From contig JAJCXY010000051.1 in NCBI GenBank assembly GCA_029263215.1, positions 1 to 64,000 of the forward strand: DNA of 64,000 nt, read 5' to 3'. The notes beneath the pieces are model-generated. The model ran no database searches and was not told the DNA's origin. It worked only from the letters and a program-made list of their open reading frames with translations. Positions 26,077 to 35,601 of this stretch are shown here, in pieces. The stretch's first letter is position 1; each line of letters starts with the position of its first letter. This stretch comes from Acidimicrobiales bacterium (GTDB taxonomy: Bacteria > Actinomycetota > Acidimicrobiia > Acidimicrobiales > Aldehydirespiratoraceae). The translations under genes were made by a program, and so were the position numbers.

Positions 26077-26463
26077 TCAGATGGCGGCGATCACCGCGAT
26101 CTCCATCAGCCACTCGGGGCGGGCGAGTTCGGCCACCACGATCAGGGTCGACGCAGCCAGGCGGTGGTCGAGGGCACGGTCGCGGATCGCCATCACCGGC
26201 CCGAGATCATGACCAGGTGTGACATAGGTGGTGACCGACACCACGTCGGCGCTTGTCATCTGGGCCTCAGCCAGCATGGCGGCGATGTTGTCCCAGATCA
26301 CCTCCGCCTGCGCCAGAAGACCCGATGGAACCGATCCGTCGGGTGAGATCGGCACGACCCCCGACGTGTGAAGCCAGCGGGTGGCGTCCTCGGTGAGTCG
26401 GGCATGTGCGTAGGTGGCCGCCGGTGTCGCGATCGAGGCCGGGTTGACGGGGATGTGCTTCAC
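26077..26463 (-). CDS. RidA/YjgF-family protein
   Basis: A 128-residue RidA-fold protein. The family hydrolyses reactive enamine or imine intermediates. LARPEWLMEIAVIAAI at the C-terminus, VVSVTTYVTPGHDLGPVMAI in the middle and LLAQAEVIWDNIAAMLAEA are typical. The usual catalytic Arg of the C-terminal motif (R-x-x-V-E) appears as RPEWLMEI, with the E kept. It is coupled by a four-base overlap to the Rieske oxygenase upstream on the same strand, which may generate an imine-like product. Confidence 0.83.
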   Translation of the reverse strand: MKHIPVNPASIATPAATYAHARLTEDATRWLHTSGVVPISPDGSVPSGLLAQAEVIWDNIAAMLAEAQMTSADVVSVTTYVTPGHDLGPVMAIRDRALDHRLAASTLIVVAELARPEWLMEIAVIAAI

Positions 26464-27476
26464 GCTTCCTCCTCGGTGAGGGCTGCAACATCAGCAAGTA
26501 CTCGCCGAAGTTCCACGGTGATGCGGTCGGAGCGGGTGTGGGTCTCGATGCCGGGATCGATCGGCACGGCCTTCACGACCAGCTGCTCGAGGAGCTCCCG
26601 ATCCTCTCGGCCCACCTCCAGCTGGAAATCGAGGTGTTGCTGCGCCGTCATCCGCCCATCGGCGATGTTCTCGGCGAGGATCAGTGAGAACAGCCTCGTC
26701 GTGTCGGCATCGACCGGTTGGTGCAGAAACATCAGGACCAGCACGCCGGCCGTGCCATATTCGATCTGGAGCCGCACGTGATGGGGTGCATCGCAGCGAA
26801 AGCTCATGGTGCGGTCGAATGTCTCGAAATCGGTGGCACCCGACGCGGCATCCGCCAACACCTTGCTGGAATGGTGGTGCACTGCGCTGAAGGACCATCC
26901 GTCGCGCTCCACCTCGTAGTAACCGACGGTCGTGTCGGCAGGGTCGCCGATCGTGCCGATGTGGGTGAACGGGAAGTGGGCCACGTCGAGGAAGTTGTCG
27001 GCCATCTGCGCCGCGCTGGCGTTCCAGCTCTGGGTGGGAACGTCGGAGCGTCCGAAACGATCCATGTCCCATTCGGGCACCTCGGGGATGGCCGCAAGGG
27101 GCTCGTCGAGGGCGACCCAGACGAGGCCGTAGCGTTCGGCCACCTCAGCAGCCGGTTCGAGGTGGGCGGTGGGCGGGATTGTGGCGCCGTCGCCGATGGC
27201 GGGAATGTCGACACACTGCCCATCGGCGTCGAAACTCCAGCCGTGGTAGGCGCAGCGGATGCAGTTTCCGTCGACCGCTCCGGCATTGAGCGGTGCCAGA
27301 CGGTGGGGACACGCCGCCGGGAGCACGGTCCAACCCGAGTCGAGTCGGGCGAGGGCGTAGTCGTCACCCAGCAACCGAATCGGGTGGGGGCCATCACCAT
27401 CGAGCTCCCGGATGGTCGCCACCGGATGCCAGAATCGGCGTAGCCCCGGGTGAAGATTGTCGAACCACCTGGTCAT
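26460..27476 (-). CDS. Rieske non-heme iron oxygenase, alpha-subunit type
   Basis: A 338-residue oxygenase. The Rieske [2Fe-2S] ligands are C56-x-H58 and C75-x-x-H78 (CPHRLAPL, CIRCAYHGW). The catalytic iron site is in ADNFLDVAHFPFTH, with N161, D164, H167 and H172. The layout resembles vanillate O-demethylase or caffeine N-demethylase-type oxygenases, so O- or N-demethylation of an aromatic or purine-like compound is a reasonable guess. No ferredoxin or reductase gene is beside it. Confidence 0.88.
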   Translation of the reverse strand: MTRWFDNLHPGLRRFWHPVATIRELDGDGPHPIRLLGDDYALARLDSGWTVLPAACPHRLAPLNAGAVDGNCIRCAYHGWSFDADGQCVDIPAIGDGATIPPTAHLEPAAEVAERYGLVWVALDEPLAAIPEVPEWDMDRFGRSDVPTQSWNASAAQMADNFLDVAHFPFTHIGTIGDPADTTVGYYEVERDGWSFSAVHHHSSKVLADAASGATDFETFDRTMSFRCDAPHHVRLQIEYGTAGVLVLMFLHQPVDADTTRLFSLILAENIADGRMTAQQHLDFQLEVGREDRELLEQLVVKAVPIDPGIETHTRSDRITVELRRVLADVAALTEEEA

Positions 27477-27641
27477 GGAATTTCTCCTCGAACGTGGCGT
27501 GAGACTATCGTCGCCGTCGGTGCCGGCTCTAGCTGTCTCAGCCGGATGGCTCGGCTAGGTTGGCACCGAAATCGAAAATGAGATCAGCGACTCGACCGGC
27601 GGCGTATCCCCGGAAGGGCGGATCAGAGATGGAGAGAAGCC

Positions 27642-28361
27642 ATGCCGCTCGCGGCTGCATACCATCGGCCCGGAACTGTCGACGAAGCGTTGGCCCTGCT
27701 GGCCGACGCCAAACGGGTGCCCCTCGCGGGGGGAACTGTCCTCAACGCCAGCCGAGACGCCTCTCAGATCGAACTAGTCGATCTCCAGGCGCTCGGGCTC
27801 GACCAGATCACAATGGCCGGCGATCGGCTCGCAATCGGGGCCACCGCAACGCTCGGGTCGCTTGCCGAGAGCGACGACGTTCCGCGCTGGATTCGTGAGC
27901 TCGCTCGGGCCGAGCAACCGTCCACCTTGAGAACTCTGGCCACCGTGGGCGGCACGATCGCGGCGCCCACGCCCGACAGTGTGTTGATCGCGGCTCTGCT
28001 CGTGTCCGACGCCCAGGTGGATCTGGCCGGAGCCGACAGCCGTCCGCTTGGCGCCCTGCTGAGCGACGGAGTGCCGAATGGTGCCATCATCACCTCTATC
28101 TCGATAGCGGTCGACGGAGACGGAGCCTCCGCTTGCACGGGTCGCACCCCGGCCGATGTGCCGATCGTGAGCGCCGTGGCCCGCTCGAGCGCGACCGGCA
28201 TGGTGATGGCACTCACCGGCGTGGCGGCCACACCGGTGTTGGTGGCGCCCACCGACCCGACAGCAGGACTGGAGCCGTCCGGAGACTTCCGGGGCTCGGC
28301 TGAGTATCGGAGCGAGTTGGCCCGGGTCTTGGCGTCACGCGTAGAGGGAGCCCTGCGATGA
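27642..28361 (+). CDS. ygfM: FAD-binding subunit of a molybdenum hydroxylase (YgfM-like)
   Basis: A 239-residue protein of the CO-dehydrogenase/xanthine-dehydrogenase medium-subunit family. It has AYHRPGTVDEALALLADAKR, the FAD motif VPLAGGTVLNASRD, and LRTLATVGGTIAAPTPDSVL, which replaces the usual TIGGN...PAGD. The short length fits YgfM rather than a full CoxM. A clear GGAG ribosome site precedes ATG. It overlaps the fused XdhD gene by four bases, so the enzyme is probably a two-chain YgfM-XdhD complex. Confidence 0.83.
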   Translation: MPLAAAYHRPGTVDEALALLADAKRVPLAGGTVLNASRDASQIELVDLQALGLDQITMAGDRLAIGATATLGSLAESDDVPRWIRELARAEQPSTLRTLATVGGTIAAPTPDSVLIAALLVSDAQVDLAGADSRPLGALLSDGVPNGAIITSISIAVDGDGASACTGRTPADVPIVSAVARSSATGMVMALTGVAATPVLVAPTDPTAGLEPSGDFRGSAEYRSELARVLASRVEGALR

Positions 28362-31288
28362 GCGAGCTCACTATTTCCATCGAACTCAACGGCCAGATGC
28401 TGGCCACCACCGTCGAGCCCAACGAGAATCTCCGCGACGTGCTGCGCCGTGAAGGCATGTTCAGCGTGAAGTTCGGATCGTCGAGTGGCGAGACCGGCGC
28501 CGCAGCGATCCTGTTCGACGGTCGCCTCGCCAGCGCCGACGTGATCCTCGCGGCTCAGGCCGACGGTCACTCCATAACCACGGTCGAGGCACTCAACACC
28601 GAGCGTGAACTCCACCCGATCCAGGCCGCGTTTGCTGCGGTGGGAGCACTGCAGAGTGGCTATTCGGCCGGGGCCATGGTTCTCGGCACCATGGCCCTGC
28701 TCGAGAGCAGCCCCGATCCGAGCGAGGCGGAGATCCGCGACATGTTGTCGGGGATCCTCGACCGCGAGACGGCCTATGTGAAGCCGGTCGAGGCGGTGAA
28801 GCGGGCTGCGGCGATGATGCGCGGAACTCAACCAGAACCCTTCGCCCCGTTGATTCTTGCGCCCCTGACCGAGGGCGGAAAGGCCAGCGCCTACGACCCC
28901 AACGATGAGGCGCCGGTGGCTTCTCAGGCCGTCCCTCGACTCATTCCGTCGCGCGACGTACCCGAGATGGCGGTGGTGGGAAAGCCGGAGATAAAGGTCG
29001 ACGCGGTGAAGCTCGCCAAGGGCAACCCGGCGTTCACCGACGACATCGACCTGAGGGGGATGCTCTACGCCAAGCTCCTCACCAGCCCCCATGCCCACGC
29101 CAACATCCTCGAAATCGACGATGCGAAGGCCGTGGCCTTGCCGGGCGTCCACGCCGTTCTCTCCTACAAGAACACCGAGCGGATCAAGTATGCGTCGGGT
29201 GGCCAAAGCTGGCCCAATCCCCATCCCCACGATCAAGTGAGCTTCGACACCAAGGTGCGTCACGTAGGCGATCGTGTGGCGGTTGTAGCTGCGGAGACCG
29301 TCGAGATTGCCGAGCAGGCGGTGAGCCTGATCGAGGTCACCTACGAACCCCTGCCCGCTATCTTCGACGAACGCCAGGCCATGGAGCCCGACGCACCGAA
29401 GATCCACGACGAGCCCGACACCGAGGAGATCTTCGACGCCGAGCGCAACATCGTCCACGAGATCAAGGCCCATCGCGGCGACGTCGAAGCCGCGCTCGCG
29501 AGCGCGGATCATGTTTTCGAGCAGACATTCCGTGTTCATCAGGTCCAGCAGTGTCCGATCGAGACCCACACCTCGATCGCCTGGCTCGACGCCGACGAAC
29601 GAATGGTGATTCGCACCGGCACCCAGGTGCCGTTCCATGCCCGCCGCATGGTCGCCCCCCTGCTCGGGATGGATATCAAGGATGTGCGGGTGATCAAGCC
29701 TCGTATCGGTGGAGGCTTCGGCGCCAAGCAGGAAATGCTGCTGGAGGACATCGTGGGCCTGCTCGCCAAGGTGACCCGGCGTCCGGTTCGTATCGAACTC
29801 ACCCGCGAGGAAGAGTTCATCTCTAGCCGCACCAGGCATCCCCAGACCATCACCTATCGCACCGGCGTAGACCGCGACGGCAAGCTCGTCGCCCAGGATC
29901 TCTACATCATCGGCAACACCGGCGCCTACGGCACCCACGGCTACACGGTGCAGACGGTTTCGGGCCTACGCGGACTGAGCCAGTACGTGTGCCCCAACAA
30001 GCGGTTCCACTGCGATGTCGTCTACACCAACATCCCGGTGCCGGGTGCCTACCGGGGCTACGGCGCCCCTCAGGCCGAGTTCGCACTCGAGGCCCACATG
30101 GAAGACATCGCCCGCGAACTCGGGATCGACGTGATCGACTTCAAGAGGGCCAACTGGGTCACGGCCGGCTCCGAGATGGATATCGCCCCCCACCTCGGCG
30201 AACGAGCAGTGGAAGACGAGGAGCTCGACGAGTACCCGAAGATCATGTCGGAGGGAATCGAGGAATGCGTGGCCAACGCACTCCGCGAGATCGGCTGGCA
30301 TCGCCGCGACGATCCCGAATGGGTAGCGCCAGCCGACCAACCCCACATCCGCAGGGGTATCGGCTTCGCGTTCTGCATGCACGGCACGGCCATCCCGTTC
30401 CTCGACATGGGGGGCTGCTCGATCAAGATCAACGACGACGGCTCGTTCAACATGCTCGTAGGGGCCACCGACCTCGGTACCGGTGCCGACACCGTCCTCG
30501 GCCAGATCGCAGCCGAGGTTCTCGGCGTTCGCCTCGAAGACATCAAGGTGTATTCGAGCGACACCGATATGACCCCCTTCGATACGGGTGCCTACGCCAG
30601 CTCCACCACCTACATCTCGGGAACCGCGGCGATGCAGGCGGCCGAAAACGTGCGCAAGCGCCTCAAGGAACGCGCCGCGATGCTGCTCGACGTCGATGAG
30701 CCGTGCACGATCGAGCTGCGCGATCGCAGGGCCTTCGCCCCCGACGGCCGTTCGGTGAGCATGGAAGACATTGCTCTGGACTCCCTCCACACCCAGGAGC
30801 AGGAACAGATCATGGGCACGTCGTCGTATGTGTCGCCCGATTGCCCGCCACCGTTCGCGGCCCAGATGGCCGAGATCGAGGTCGACACCGAGACCGGCCA
30901 AGTCACCGTCAAGAAGCTGGTGATGGCCGTCGACTGCGGCGTTGCGATCAATCCGATCACGGCCAGCGGGCAGGTCGAGGGCGGCATGCTGCAGGCCCTC
31001 GGCTACGCCCACTGCGAGGAGTTCGCCTACAACGACGACGGCCGGATGCTCAATACCTCGTTCGGCCCCTACAAGATCTATCGAGCCGACGAGATGCCCG
31101 AGACGGTGGTCTACCTCGTCCAGACGATGGAGGACTCCGGGCCTTTCGGTGCCAAAGCGGTGGCCGAGATTCCCAAGGACGGTGTTGCTCCCGCGCTGCG
31201 TAACGCGATCCTCAACGCCACCGGGGTTGCCATCAATGATCTCCCGTTCACCCCCGAACGCGTCTGGTCTGCGCTGCAGAACTCATGA
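28358..31288 (+). CDS. xdhD: XdhD-type molybdenum hydroxylase with fused, cysteine-less [2Fe-2S] domain
   Basis: A 976-residue fusion of a [2Fe-2S]-subunit fold (1 to about 155) with a molybdopterin subunit (about 180-976). All eight cluster cysteines are gone: S41, T46, A49 and D61 stand in the plant-ferredoxin site; S100, S103, D135 and E137 in the second site. The molybdenum part keeps RIGGGFGAKQEMLLED, GAYRGYGAPQAEFALE, GATDLGTGADTVLGQIAAE and the active-site glutamate E937 (AKAVAEIP). E. coli XdhD has the same fused, Cys-poor design. Probably hydroxylates a purine; selenium at the molybdenum site is inferred from yqeB/yqeC downstream. Confidence 0.88.
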   Translation: MSELTISIELNGQMLATTVEPNENLRDVLRREGMFSVKFGSSSGETGAAAILFDGRLASADVILAAQADGHSITTVEALNTERELHPIQAAFAAVGALQSGYSAGAMVLGTMALLESSPDPSEAEIRDMLSGILDRETAYVKPVEAVKRAAAMMRGTQPEPFAPLILAPLTEGGKASAYDPNDEAPVASQAVPRLIPSRDVPEMAVVGKPEIKVDAVKLAKGNPAFTDDIDLRGMLYAKLLTSPHAHANILEIDDAKAVALPGVHAVLSYKNTERIKYASGGQSWPNPHPHDQVSFDTKVRHVGDRVAVVAAETVEIAEQAVSLIEVTYEPLPAIFDERQAMEPDAPKIHDEPDTEEIFDAERNIVHEIKAHRGDVEAALASADHVFEQTFRVHQVQQCPIETHTSIAWLDADERMVIRTGTQVPFHARRMVAPLLGMDIKDVRVIKPRIGGGFGAKQEMLLEDIVGLLAKVTRRPVRIELTREEEFISSRTRHPQTITYRTGVDRDGKLVAQDLYIIGNTGAYGTHGYTVQTVSGLRGLSQYVCPNKRFHCDVVYTNIPVPGAYRGYGAPQAEFALEAHMEDIARELGIDVIDFKRANWVTAGSEMDIAPHLGERAVEDEELDEYPKIMSEGIEECVANALREIGWHRRDDPEWVAPADQPHIRRGIGFAFCMHGTAIPFLDMGGCSIKINDDGSFNMLVGATDLGTGADTVLGQIAAEVLGVRLEDIKVYSSDTDMTPFDTGAYASSTTYISGTAAMQAAENVRKRLKERAAMLLDVDEPCTIELRDRRAFAPDGRSVSMEDIALDSLHTQEQEQIMGTSSYVSPDCPPPFAAQMAEIEVDTETGQVTVKKLVMAVDCGVAINPITASGQVEGGMLQALGYAHCEEFAYNDDGRMLNTSFGPYKIYRADEMPETVVYLVQTMEDSGPFGAKAVAEIPKDGVAPALRNAILNATGVAINDLPFTPERVWSALQNS

Positions 31289-32604
31289 CACTTGTTCTTC
31301 CCGAGTGGCTCCTGATCGCGGCCGATCGGCCGGCCCAGCGATCGTGGGGGGTCAGGGTGGTCGGCGACGTCATCGATGAGGTCGGCCCCCGAGATCAGTT
31401 GTTGGCGAGCTACCCCGACGACGACGTGGTGGATGCTGTCGGCCACATCGTGATGCCGGGCTTTGTCAACGCTCACGTGCATCTGTACGGCACCCTCGCC
31501 CACGGAATCCCACCGGTTGCCGGTGACGGTCCCGACGACTTCTGGAGCTTTCTCGAGGATTACTGGTGGCCCAAGGTCGAGGACGCCCTCGATCTCGACA
31601 TGATCGTGGCCGCCACCGACTATGTATGCGCGGAGATGCTCCGATCGGGTGTCACCACGTTCTACGACATCTTGGAGGCGCCCAACGCTCTCCCCGATGC
31701 CCTCCTCGCTCAGAAGGAGGTGGTCGAGCGACGAGGTATGAGAGGCCTGCTGAGTTTCGAGGCCACCGAACGTGCCGGTCCCGGAATAGCCCGCCTCGGG
31801 CTGGAGGAGAATCTCCGCCTGATCGATGCCTGTGATCCCGCCGGTTTGGTGGGAGGGATCATGTGTTGGCACACCACGTTCACGTGCTCGGCCGACTACA
31901 TCACCGAGGCCTTCGCCCTTGCCGGCGACCGCGGCGTGATGAGCCATGCCCACGTCAACGAAGGAGTTCACGAGGGTCGATGGGCAGAGGAGCGACTTGG
32001 TGCCCGCACGGTCGAGTTCTACGCCGATCTCGGCGTTGCCGGCCCGCGTTTCCTGGCCAGCCAATGTGTCCAACTCTCACAACGCGAAAGGGAACTGCTG
32101 GCCGAGCTCGAGGTGAGAGTCAGCCACATGCCGCTGGCCAACTGCGAGGTCGGCGGCGGGATCGCCCTGATGCCGGAGCTGATCGACGCCGGGGTGGTCG
32201 TCGGGCTCGGCAGCGATGGCTACGTCAACGACTTCTACGAGGTCATGCGAGGGGCCTTCCTCCTGCACAAAGCCCGCCTCCAGGATCCCGGCGCGATGCC
32301 GGCGGAAACCGTTCTGCACATGGCCACCGAGGCAGGCGCCCAGGCGCTCGGGCTGGAACACATCGGTCGTCTCGAACCCGGTTGGTCCGCTGATCTTCAG
32401 GTCGTCGACGCCAGCTTCCCCACTCCCGTCACCGCTCACAACATCGCCGACCAGGTCGTGTTGTGGCGCAACCACTCCGACGTTCGCGATGTGATGGTGG
32501 CCGGCAACTGGCGGGTACTCGGCGGCGAAGTGCTCGATGCCGACCTCGATCAGCTCAGGGCGCGCACCCGCGAACAGGCCACTCGACTCTGGAAGGCCGG
32601 CTGA
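31285..32604 (+). CDS. ssnA: SsnA-like amidohydrolase
   Basis: A 439-residue amidohydrolase with H64-x-H66 (NAHVHLYGTL), later ligands in MCWHTTFT, MSHAHVNEG and the metal Asp in LGSDGYVNDF. Stretches such as DYWWPKVEDALDLD, LSFEATERAGPG and the C-terminal FPTPVTAHNIADQV match the SsnA protein of the E. coli purine island. SsnA is linked there to purine-derived ring opening or deamination. The ATG overlaps the xdhD stop (ATGA), and xdhC follows with one shared base. Confidence 0.78.
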   Translation: MTLVLPEWLLIAADRPAQRSWGVRVVGDVIDEVGPRDQLLASYPDDDVVDAVGHIVMPGFVNAHVHLYGTLAHGIPPVAGDGPDDFWSFLEDYWWPKVEDALDLDMIVAATDYVCAEMLRSGVTTFYDILEAPNALPDALLAQKEVVERRGMRGLLSFEATERAGPGIARLGLEENLRLIDACDPAGLVGGIMCWHTTFTCSADYITEAFALAGDRGVMSHAHVNEGVHEGRWAEERLGARTVEFYADLGVAGPRFLASQCVQLSQRERELLAELEVRVSHMPLANCEVGGGIALMPELIDAGVVVGLGSDGYVNDFYEVMRGAFLLHKARLQDPGAMPAETVLHMATEAGAQALGLEHIGRLEPGWSADLQVVDASFPTPVTAHNIADQVVLWRNHSDVRDVMVAGNWRVLGGEVLDADLDQLRARTREQATRLWKAG

Positions 32605-33359
32605 TGATCTCCGAACTCGCCGCAGCAATCGAAGGCGGCCAAGCCGTTGTGCTGGCCACCGTTATCCGCACCGAGCGCTCCGTCCCGCGGCGGCCCGGTT
32701 CGAAGATGCTCGTCTTCGCCGACGGCCGCACCGAGGGCACCATCGGCGGTGGCGAGATGGAGCATCGAGTCACCATCGAGGCCGCAGCGGCACTGGCCGA
32801 CGGTCGGCCCCGTGTCATCACCTACACCCTCGTCGACCCCGCTACCGGCGATGCCGGAGTATGTGGCGGCGAAGCCGAGATCTATCTGGAGCCCTACATG
32901 CCCACACCAAAACTCTTGATCGTCGGGGCGGGTCATGTCGGCCGAGCCGTGAGCGACCTCGCCCAGTGGCTCGACTTTCGCACGATGGTGTGGGACGACC
33001 GCACCGCGATTCTCGACGATGCCTCTCACGTTGATGTCGCGCTCACCGGTTCGATGGCTGATGCGCTCGCCGAGCATCCTCTCACCAGCAACGACTCGGT
33101 GGTGATGGTCACCCGCAACGTCAAGCTCGATCTTGAAATCCTGCCCCTCCTGTTGGCGACCCCCACCCGCTACATCGGACTGATGGGTAGCCAGCGACGC
33201 TGGGATACCACTCGCGGAGGCCTGGTCGAGCAGGGGATCCCCGACACCGATCTCGCTCGTGTTCATGCCCCGATCGGCGTCGAGATCAACGCCGAGACTC
33301 CGGAGGAGATCGCGGTGAGCATCCTCGCTGAGGTGATCGGCGACCGGCGTGCCCCCTGA
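32604..33359 (+). CDS. XdhC/CoxF-family molybdenum-cofactor insertion protein
   Basis: A 251-residue XdhC-family chaperone that in known systems binds the molybdenum cofactor and promotes its sulfuration and insertion into the hydroxylase. The N-terminal part holds VVLATVIRTERSVPRRPGSK and GTIGGGEMEH. The C-terminal Rossmann domain has LLIVGAGHVGRAVSDLAQWL and YIGLMGSQRRWDTTRGGL. ATG at 32604 shares one base with the ssnA stop. Likely client: the XdhD protein two genes upstream. Confidence 0.86.
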   Translation: MISELAAAIEGGQAVVLATVIRTERSVPRRPGSKMLVFADGRTEGTIGGGEMEHRVTIEAAAALADGRPRVITYTLVDPATGDAGVCGGEAEIYLEPYMPTPKLLIVGAGHVGRAVSDLAQWLDFRTMVWDDRTAILDDASHVDVALTGSMADALAEHPLTSNDSVVMVTRNVKLDLEILPLLLATPTRYIGLMGSQRRWDTTRGGLVEQGIPDTDLARVHAPIGVEINAETPEEIAVSILAEVIGDRRAP

Positions 33360-34134
33360 TCTCTGCTTGTTGAGGGGAGGCGGGGATCTCGCCACGGGAA
33401 TCGTCTGGCGCCTCACTCGGGCGGGCTGGCCGGTGGTGGTTTGCGAACTCCCCGAGCCGCTCACCGTTCGCCGGTCGGTTGCCGTGTCGAGCGCGGTGAG
33501 AGAAGGCGCCTTCGAAGTGGAGGGCATGCGGGCCGAACTCGCCGCTTCGGCCGATGAGGCGGCGACGCTCGCACGCGCCGGGGTGGTGGGCGTGCTCGTC
33601 TCCCCCGAACTTCCACCGATTGGCGCCGACGTCGTGATCGACGCCCGTGTGGCCAAGCGCAACATCGACACCTCGCTCCACGACGCCGACCTGGTGATCG
33701 GTGTGGGACCGGGTTTCACTGCCGGGATCGACTGCGATGCGGTGGTGGAAACCGAACGCGGTCACCACCTTGGCCGTGTTTTTTGGAATGGTGCCGCGGC
33801 CGCCGATACCGGCACGCCGGGAATCGTCGCCGGTAAGGGAGCGGAGCGAGTGCTCCGAGCGGAAGCGGGAGGGCTCGTGGCCTGGCAGGCGGCCATCGGC
33901 GACCTCGTCGACAAGGGACAAATGCTCGGTGCAGTCGGGGGCATGGGCATCACCGCCCCGTTCGAGGGGCTCGTACGCGGACTGATCGCCGACGGAGTTG
34001 AGGTGGGCCGAGGAATGAAGATCGGAGACATCGACCCGCGGCCCGACCCGGCGGCGTGCTTCGAGATCTCAGACAAGGCACTGTCGGTCGGCGGGGGAGT
34101 GTTGGAGGCGGTGCTCACATGGTCGAACCGATAG
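33349..34134 (+). CDS. yqeB: YqeB (EF2563-family) selenium-dependent molybdenum hydroxylase accessory protein
   Basis: A 261-residue protein of the YqeB family. Family marks are LLRGGGDLATGIVWRLTRAG, EPLTVRRSVAVSSAV, VIDARVAKRN, VIGVGPGFTAGIDCDAVVET, HHLGRVFWNG and KIGDIDPR...ISDKALSVGGGVLEA. YqeB occurs with yqeC and SelD in genomes that have selenium-dependent molybdenum hydroxylases, and its biochemical role is not settled. GTG at 33349 overlaps the xdhC stop by 11 bases. This gene is the main marker for selenium at the XdhD active site. Confidence 0.88.
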   Translation: MPPDLCLLRGGGDLATGIVWRLTRAGWPVVVCELPEPLTVRRSVAVSSAVREGAFEVEGMRAELAASADEAATLARAGVVGVLVSPELPPIGADVVIDARVAKRNIDTSLHDADLVIGVGPGFTAGIDCDAVVETERGHHLGRVFWNGAAAADTGTPGIVAGKGAERVLRAEAGGLVAWQAAIGDLVDKGQMLGAVGGMGITAPFEGLVRGLIADGVEVGRGMKIGDIDPRPDPAACFEISDKALSVGGGVLEAVLTWSNR

Positions 34135-34856
34135 GTCTCGCCCAGCTCTCCGAGACCCTCGTTCTCGGCTCCCACGAACACATCTCTCTCGTCGGTGGCG
34201 GCGGAAAGACCACCGCCTTGTTTGCCTTCGCGGATCAACTCGGCGGCACGGTCGTGCTCACCACCACCACCAAGATGGGCCGCGACCGTACCGATGGAAG
34301 GCCGGTGCTGTTCTCGCCCTCAGACGCGGAGTTGGCCACCGCACTCGATGCCGACCGGACCGTGCTCGCCTGGGGGGCCGACGGTGGGCACAAGGCGGTA
34401 GGCGTCGAACCCGAAGTCTGCGACCGGTGGTTCACGATTGCCGACAATGTGGTGGTCGAGGCCGACGGATCGCGACGACGACCGTTCAAGGCGCCCCGGC
34501 CCTACGAACCGGTCGTCCCCTCCACCACCACCGTGCTCGTCGCCTGTGTCGGGGCCGACGCCCTGGGCCGGGTGATAGCCGACCAGTGTCAACGGCCCTT
34601 GCGGGTGGCCGCGGTAGCCGGCTGCTCGCCTTATGTTCGGCTCACTCCAGAGCGCCTGGCGACCGTGTTGGAGAGCGACCGCGGATCGCGTAAGGACTGC
34701 CCGCCCTCGGCTCGCTTTGCGGTGATGATCAATAGGGTTACGGTTCGACAACGGGGCTACGTCGATGAACTCGCCGACCTGTTGAGGCCCGACACCTTGT
34801 TGGCCTCGGTCGAGGAATTCTCATCCGCCGACGACGGTGGCAGATTCGATGAGTGA
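34119..34856 (+). CDS. yqeC: YqeC, putative selenium-dependent hydroxylase accessory ATPase
   Basis: A 245-residue protein with a P-loop (HISLVGGGGKTTALFAFADQ) and the YqeC marks VVLTTTTKMG, VVVEADGSRRRPFKAP and EPVVPSTTTVLVACVGADAL. By family knowledge it goes with YqeB in maturation of selenium-dependent molybdenum enzymes, perhaps handling nucleotide-activated selenium or cofactor. ATG at 34119 overlaps the yqeB end by 16 bases. It closes the hydroxylase maturation part of the operon. Confidence 0.87.
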   Translation: MVEPIGLAQLSETLVLGSHEHISLVGGGGKTTALFAFADQLGGTVVLTTTTKMGRDRTDGRPVLFSPSDAELATALDADRTVLAWGADGGHKAVGVEPEVCDRWFTIADNVVVEADGSRRRPFKAPRPYEPVVPSTTTVLVACVGADALGRVIADQCQRPLRVAAVAGCSPYVRLTPERLATVLESDRGSRKDCPPSARFAVMINRVTVRQRGYVDELADLLRPDTLLASVEEFSSADDGGRFDE

Positions 34857-34863
34857 GGTGATC

Positions 34864-35601
34864 ATGCGTTCTTTCGACGAGCCGACGTTCACCGTGCCCG
34901 TCGGTGAAGTTCTCGGAGCCACCTTGGGAGGTGTCGACGAGCAAGAGCCGATTCCTGACCTGATCGACGGCGCCGGCCCCCCGGTGGAGTTTCCCAGCGA
35001 TGAGGTCCTGGTGAGGGTGGCTCATCGACGAGTCCGAAGCCTTTCCAACTATTGGCACGGGGGCTGGCAGCACGCCATCCCCGACACATGGCTGCGCGGC
35101 ACCGTCGCCGACCGGCTGTACGCCGTCGCCGAACATCTCCCGGAGCGGTGGGGGCTGGCGGTCTTCGATGCATGGCGTCCCCTTGCTCTTCAAGCGGAGC
35201 TCTACGACTTCGCCGCCGCCGACCCCCGCATCGATGAGGGGTTCATGACGAAGGTTTCCCACGATCCTCGTACCCCACCCCCTCACCTCACCGGCGGTGC
35301 GGTAGACCTCACCCTCACCTTCGATGGCGTACCACTCGCCCCGGGCTGCGGGTTCGATGACATCACGCCATTGGCCTACACCGCGAGCTTCGAGCGCGAG
35401 CCGGGACCCGACCGTGAGTTGCGCCGCTTCCTCTACTGGTCGATGAGGGCCGAAGGGTTCGCCGTGATCGGATTCGAGTGGTGGCACTTCGAACTCGGCA
35501 CCAGTCGTTGGGCCCTGGCCACGGGTGGTTCGCCGAGGTTCGGCCCGGCGAGTCCGTGTCGGTCGGGGTCAGACGAGAACGTCGCTCAAGTCGCGCCGTA
35601 G
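34864..35601 (+). CDS. D-Ala-D-Ala dipeptidase (VanX/DdpX-like)
   Basis: A 245-residue zinc dipeptidase-fold protein. It has RWGLAVFDAWRPLALQAELY, the zinc/catalytic motif HLTGGAVDLTL and the later EWWHFELGT with Glu and His. VanX/DdpX enzymes hydrolyse D-Ala-D-Ala. ATG at 34864 is preferred, with GAGG five bases upstream and the yqeC stop just before; longer frames start at 34837 and 34849. It is coupled to the yqeC gene, so a role on a ring-opened amide or dipeptide-like product of purine breakdown is a tempting alternative (inference). Confidence 0.83.
   Translation: MRSFDEPTFTVPVGEVLGATLGGVDEQEPIPDLIDGAGPPVEFPSDEVLVRVAHRRVRSLSNYWHGGWQHAIPDTWLRGTVADRLYAVAEHLPERWGLAVFDAWRPLALQAELYDFAAADPRIDEGFMTKVSHDPRTPPPHLTGGAVDLTLTFDGVPLAPGCGFDDITPLAYTASFEREPGPDRELRRFLYWSMRAEGFAVIGFEWWHFELGTSRWALATGGSPRFGPASPCRSGSDENVAQVAP

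Noticed and set aside
27764-29938. A 724-codon open frame on the minus strand opposite ygfM and xdhD
   Set aside because: It is the high-GC shadow of two clearly conserved plus-strand genes; its translation shows no domain and is biased in His, Arg and Gly.
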